A DNA stretch of 16,852 nucleotides, taken from NCBI GenBank assembly GCA_050486105.1, contig JBJHCR010000116.1, forward strand, positions 1-16,852, written 5' to 3'. The translations under genes and the position numbers were made by a program. Source of the DNA: JAEXNA01 sp050486105 (lineage in GTDB: Bacteria > Vulcanimicrobiota > Xenobia > Xenobiales > JADMJV01). The notes under the pieces were generated by a model. The model worked only from the letters and a program-made list of their open reading frames with translations. It searched no databases and had not been told where the DNA came from. Positions 14,167 to 16,852 of the stretch are shown piece by piece; positions within the stretch are counted from its first letter, which is position 1, and each line of letters begins with the position of its first letter.

Positions 14167-16626
14167 TCTCGCTTTGTCGAAGGTCGTGATCTCCTCGGCT
14201 GTTTTGAGTAGAACCATGAATGTCGTTCCCTGGTTTGGCTCAGAACTCACCTGGATCTGACCTCCAAACGAGCTGACGATCTGATGCGCGATAGATAGCC
14301 CCAAACCGGTGCCCACCCCCACCGGTTTGGTGGTGAAAAAGGGCTCAAAAATCCTTGAGAGATGTTCCGTCTTTATTCCGGCCCCGGAGTCTTCAACCCT
14401 GAGATAACACCAATCACCTTGAGGTGGACCACTGAGAATCCCGCAAGAAACGATAACCGGGGGACGATTGCCTTCTTGATGGGGAAAGCGTTCCGCCGTG
14501 GCCGCGGCTGCATTGAGGACGAGATTCACCAACACTTGGGTTAGTTCGGGAAGTGACCCGCGAGCGACACACGGCTCCAATCGGCACTCGAGGGATACCG
14601 CCCGCTGGCGAAGCTCTGCCTCTGTGAGAGCCTTGGTCTCCCAGATAACAGTTTCCAACGCAGCGGTGTCATCTACTCCAAGTTGGTGAAGATCTTCACC
14701 ATTGTCCTGGGACCCCTTATGACTGAACACCAGAAGGCGATCGACCAAAGCCTGAATCCTTTCCAAGGCCTTCAAAGCCACATTGAGCTTCTTCTCCGCC
14801 TCTCGAGGCCGCTTCTCCAACTGCAGTTGGGCGGACTCGATGGAAAGTGCGATGGCTCCAAGAGGAGTATTGATCTCGTGGGCAACGCCGGCAACCATGG
14901 TCCCCAAAGCGGTCATTTTGCTCGACTGAATCAATTGATTCTGCTTGTCTGCCAACTCTGAAAGCGCATGTTGCAAGGCTTCCAAGCGCTCGGTCTTGAG
15001 CAAGGCAGAGACCATCTGCCCAACCAAGGTGGAGATGAGGTCCCGGTGCTCCGAGCCGTACCCGGAAGGACTTTCAGAGCAAAGAATGAGTATTTCGGAG
15101 GCGGCCACATCATCAAAGGGCACAGCTATGAGCAAACCCGAGCGGGCATTTGAAATGCCTCGCTCTCTAAAGAATCTCTCATTTAGGTAGCGCACGGTGC
15201 GGTCGCTGTTCACCGGAAGCTCAAGAGAATCGAGCAGCTGACCCTCAGCCGACTCGGGTGCTACGGGAAGTGGGTTTAGACCGACCGACCAGGCCACACG
15301 CCACTCTCGGCAACGCAGCAACCCCAGGTTGTGTGGAACCAGACGACCAAGTCCAGCGACAAACTCAGCCAAGATGTGATCCCGGTTCGGAGCATCGAAG
15401 AGTCTTCGACCGGTTTGACTCAGGAGGTCCAGAAGCTCGACCTGGGACATTAGCCGGAGTTGTCTTCCCCGCTCCTGCTCCCGTTGCCGCGCGCTTATGA
15501 GCAACTCGGCCCCTTTGGTGGCCAACTGCTCAAACAGATAAACCTCGTTCTCTTGGTACCCTGTCTCCTTTTGAAAGGCGCACAACACTCCGAAGCCCGG
15601 TATGGGACAGGCCAACGCGTATAGTCCCTCACCGGGACGCGATCTATGAACAGTTCGACCCTCGCGCAAAGTCTGACGAGCTAAGCTGGCCAAGCTGGCC
15701 AAGATAGGTGGTGAGACTAAAGCCTCCCCCTGCACTGATCCTTGCTGTACCTGATTGGTGTCTGGGTCTACGGGAAAAAACAGGGCCACTGCTTCAGGAC
15801 AGAGCTTCTTCAAGCAAGCCAACAGCTGCTTGACTGCTTGATGCTCACTACTGATGTCTCGCATTGCTCGATTGATCTGCTCAAGCAGCAGGCGCTCCTG
15901 ATCGCTTTGATCGAGCGCCTTAAGGGTCGCTTTCACCGATGCTCGAGTTTCGGCGATGTCTTGGATGGCTTGCTCGGCTTGCTCGGATTTGAGGCGGAAC
16001 AGAAAGTTTTGGGCAACCAACTCAAAGAGCCCCAAGAGAGGGAGAAACAAAAGGAGAAATGGCCAGTCTCCAGGTCGAGCCGCGAAAAGCAAACAGAATA
16101 TTCCAGCTCCCAACATGCCGATGCGCAACGAGCGAATCGCTCTATCGCTCCGGACCCTCAGAAGGCGTTCGGCCGTGCTTTCTCTGGAATCTGTCGGCTC
16201 AGGAGAGGAATAAGTCAAGCCAAAGGTCAGACTTCCAAGGAAATAGTTCAGCAGCCAGGCAGCCTCTTGAGATACCGACACAGGCAACGCAGTCACCACA
16301 ACACCTTGAAAAACCGCGATAGCTCCAAGACCGAGGCTCACTCGATATAGGTTCTCTTGACGTTCCTTTGAACACCCAGAACCTGCGAGATAACTGCCTA
16401 ACAAAGCCAAAGGAATCGCATACCAGGTGCCCACCATCGGAAGCGCCGCAGCAACCAAAACCGGTACCGGAAAGGAAGAAAAACGACCTCCGTTGGGCAG
16501 CGGCACCGCCCTTGTAGCCAAGACGACAGTAGCGATTGTGAGGGCTAAGCCGGCGACATGGTCCTTGGGGAGGGCACCAACGAGCAAGGCTCCACCCAAA
16601 CAGACACAGATCGCCAGCCACTTCAC
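14134..16626 (-). CDS. Membrane-bound sensor histidine kinase with two GAF-like domains
   Basis: Autophosphorylating sensor kinase of 830 residues, probably the partner of the convergent regulator. Residues 1-210 contain about six to seven hydrophobic helices. A coiled-coil-like linker (about 211-262) follows, then two GAF-like regions (about 262-380 and 392-545). The dimerisation/phosphoacceptor helix has the H box VAGVAHEINTPLG with His583. The catalytic ATP-binding domain shows the N box LVNLVLNAAAA (Asn705), DSGAGI (746-751), FEPFFTTK (760-767) and GTGLGLSIA (772-780). It lacks a receiver domain, so phosphate must go to a separate regulator. The start is GTG at 16626, the only standard start codon after the in-frame TAA, and no Shine-Dalgarno site lies at normal distance. 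The 3' end overlaps the regulator gene by 33 bp tail to tail. Confidence 0.92.
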   Translation of the reverse strand: MKWLAICVCLGGALLVGALPKDHVAGLALTIATVVLATRAVPLPNGGRFSSFPVPVLVAAALPMVGTWYAIPLALLGSYLAGSGCSKERQENLYRVSLGLGAIAVFQGVVVTALPVSVSQEAAWLLNYFLGSLTFGLTYSSPEPTDSRESTAERLLRVRSDRAIRSLRIGMLGAGIFCLLFAARPGDWPFLLLFLPLLGLFELVAQNFLFRLKSEQAEQAIQDIAETRASVKATLKALDQSDQERLLLEQINRAMRDISSEHQAVKQLLACLKKLCPEAVALFFPVDPDTNQVQQGSVQGEALVSPPILASLASLARQTLREGRTVHRSRPGEGLYALACPIPGFGVLCAFQKETGYQENEVYLFEQLATKGAELLISARQREQERGRQLRLMSQVELLDLLSQTGRRLFDAPNRDHILAEFVAGLGRLVPHNLGLLRCREWRVAWSVGLNPLPVAPESAEGQLLDSLELPVNSDRTVRYLNERFFRERGISNARSGLLIAVPFDDVAASEILILCSESPSGYGSEHRDLISTLVGQMVSALLKTERLEALQHALSELADKQNQLIQSSKMTALGTMVAGVAHEINTPLGAIALSIESAQLQLEKRPREAEKKLNVALKALERIQALVDRLLVFSHKGSQDNGEDLHQLGVDDTAALETVIWETKALTEAELRQRAVSLECRLEPCVARGSLPELTQVLVNLVLNAAAATAERFPHQEGNRPPVIVSCGILSGPPQGDWCYLRVEDSGAGIKTEHLSRIFEPFFTTKPVGVGTGLGLSIAHQIVSSFGGQIQVSSEPNQGTTFMVLLKTAEEITTFDKARLTNKSARAVG

Positions 16627-16649
16627 CCAAGAGAACTTCGCACGAAAGA

Positions 16650-16675
16650 GGCGGACCTCCCGCCGGAGACCCGCC
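16650..16675 (-). other. Leader hairpin upstream of the histidine kinase
   Basis: On the minus strand GGCGGGTCTCC pairs with GGAGGTCCGCC around a GGCG loop, 11 bp including two G-U pairs. On the plus strand the same positions would be A-C mismatches, so the structure fits a minus-strand RNA. The GGGAGG Shine-Dalgarno-like sequence lies across the loop and 3' arm, about 28 nt before the GTG start. It could be a leader control element or a weak terminator of the upstream transcript. Confidence 0.35.
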
Positions 16676-16789
16676 TTTCCTCGTTGCCTCTGATATGCGC
16701 CTTAGGATCTGGTCCGGAATAACTTTCTATTTTCGGTTGTCGAGGCGCCCCCATGGCAAGGCGGTTCGAGCGACTAGTATCGAGAATAC

Positions 16790-16852
16790 TTAAGCGAGAA
16801 CCAACGCTGCCAGCACCCAGAGGGTCCCCGATGCATCGGCGGCCCAAACCGG
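16790..16852 (-). CDS. Possible C-terminal end of a further minus-strand gene (partial)
   Basis: Reading the minus strand from the window edge gives 20 codons (VWAADASGTLWVLAALVLA after a first Pro) and then TAA at 16790-16792. The composition, small and hydrophobic ending in an LVLA tail, would suit a membrane or exported protein. The fragment is too short to identify. If real, it lies upstream of the histidine kinase in the same direction, with about 163 bp between, which holds only the leader hairpin and no clear promoter. Confidence 0.3.
   Translation of the reverse strand, partial: PVWAADASGTLWVLAALVLA

Noticed and set aside
15742..16350. 202-codon plus-strand frame opposite the histidine kinase
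   Set aside because: It lies antisense to the membrane and GAF region of a convincing kinase and has no recognisable motif or ribosome-binding site.

Overview
The window looks like a bacterial chromosome segment of moderate to fairly high GC, carrying housekeeping genes followed by regulatory and envelope genes. The lineage cannot be fixed from sequence alone. DnaK lacks the insertion of about 23 residues near residue 80 that marks most proteobacterial DnaK proteins. The order dnaK-dnaJ-prmA-rsmE is best known from Firmicutes and relatives. The last gene of the right half is a SARP-type regulator, a family frequent in Actinobacteria, Chloroflexi and allied phyla. I therefore lean to a Terrabacteria-like or poorly sampled phylum (inference). 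All three tRNAs encode their CCA ends.

Left part (1-7327, all + strand): the end of a Pro/Ala-repeat protein, then dnaK, dnaJ, prmA, rsmE, trpE and trpG. From dnaJ onward the genes overlap or nearly touch: dnaJ/prmA by 17 bp, prmA/rsmE by a CTGA overlap, rsmE/trpE with a 3-nt gap, trpE/trpG by GTGA. Chaperones, a ribosomal-protein methyltransferase, an rRNA methyltransferase and both subunits of anthranilate synthase thus appear to be one transcription unit. rsmE most likely starts at a CTG codon.

Middle (7328-8205): a near-consensus sigma70-type promoter drives tRNA-Val(CAC), tRNA-Asp(GTC) and tRNA-Phe(GAA), ended by a UNCG-loop terminator. Behind it lies about 540 bp without genes. There the last 17 bases of tRNA-Phe, its terminator and about 100 bp more are duplicated. 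Each copy also carries an inverted near-copy of the tRNA-Phe T arm. The spacer between the copies can fold into a closed multi-stem structure.

Right part (8206-16852): a small exported protein of unknown function, a patatin-like hydrolase, then on the minus strand a zinc-ribbon membrane protein and a lipoprotein with three FKBP-like domains. Divergent from these is an 823-residue response regulator that combines a receiver, a degenerate HD-GYP-like domain, a helical repeat region and a SARP-type DNA-binding/BTAD module. It converges on, and overlaps by 33 bp, a membrane histidine kinase of 830 residues on the minus strand. The kinase and regulator are likely partners (inference). The most unusual items are this regulator with its kinase and the tRNA-Phe tail repeat region.
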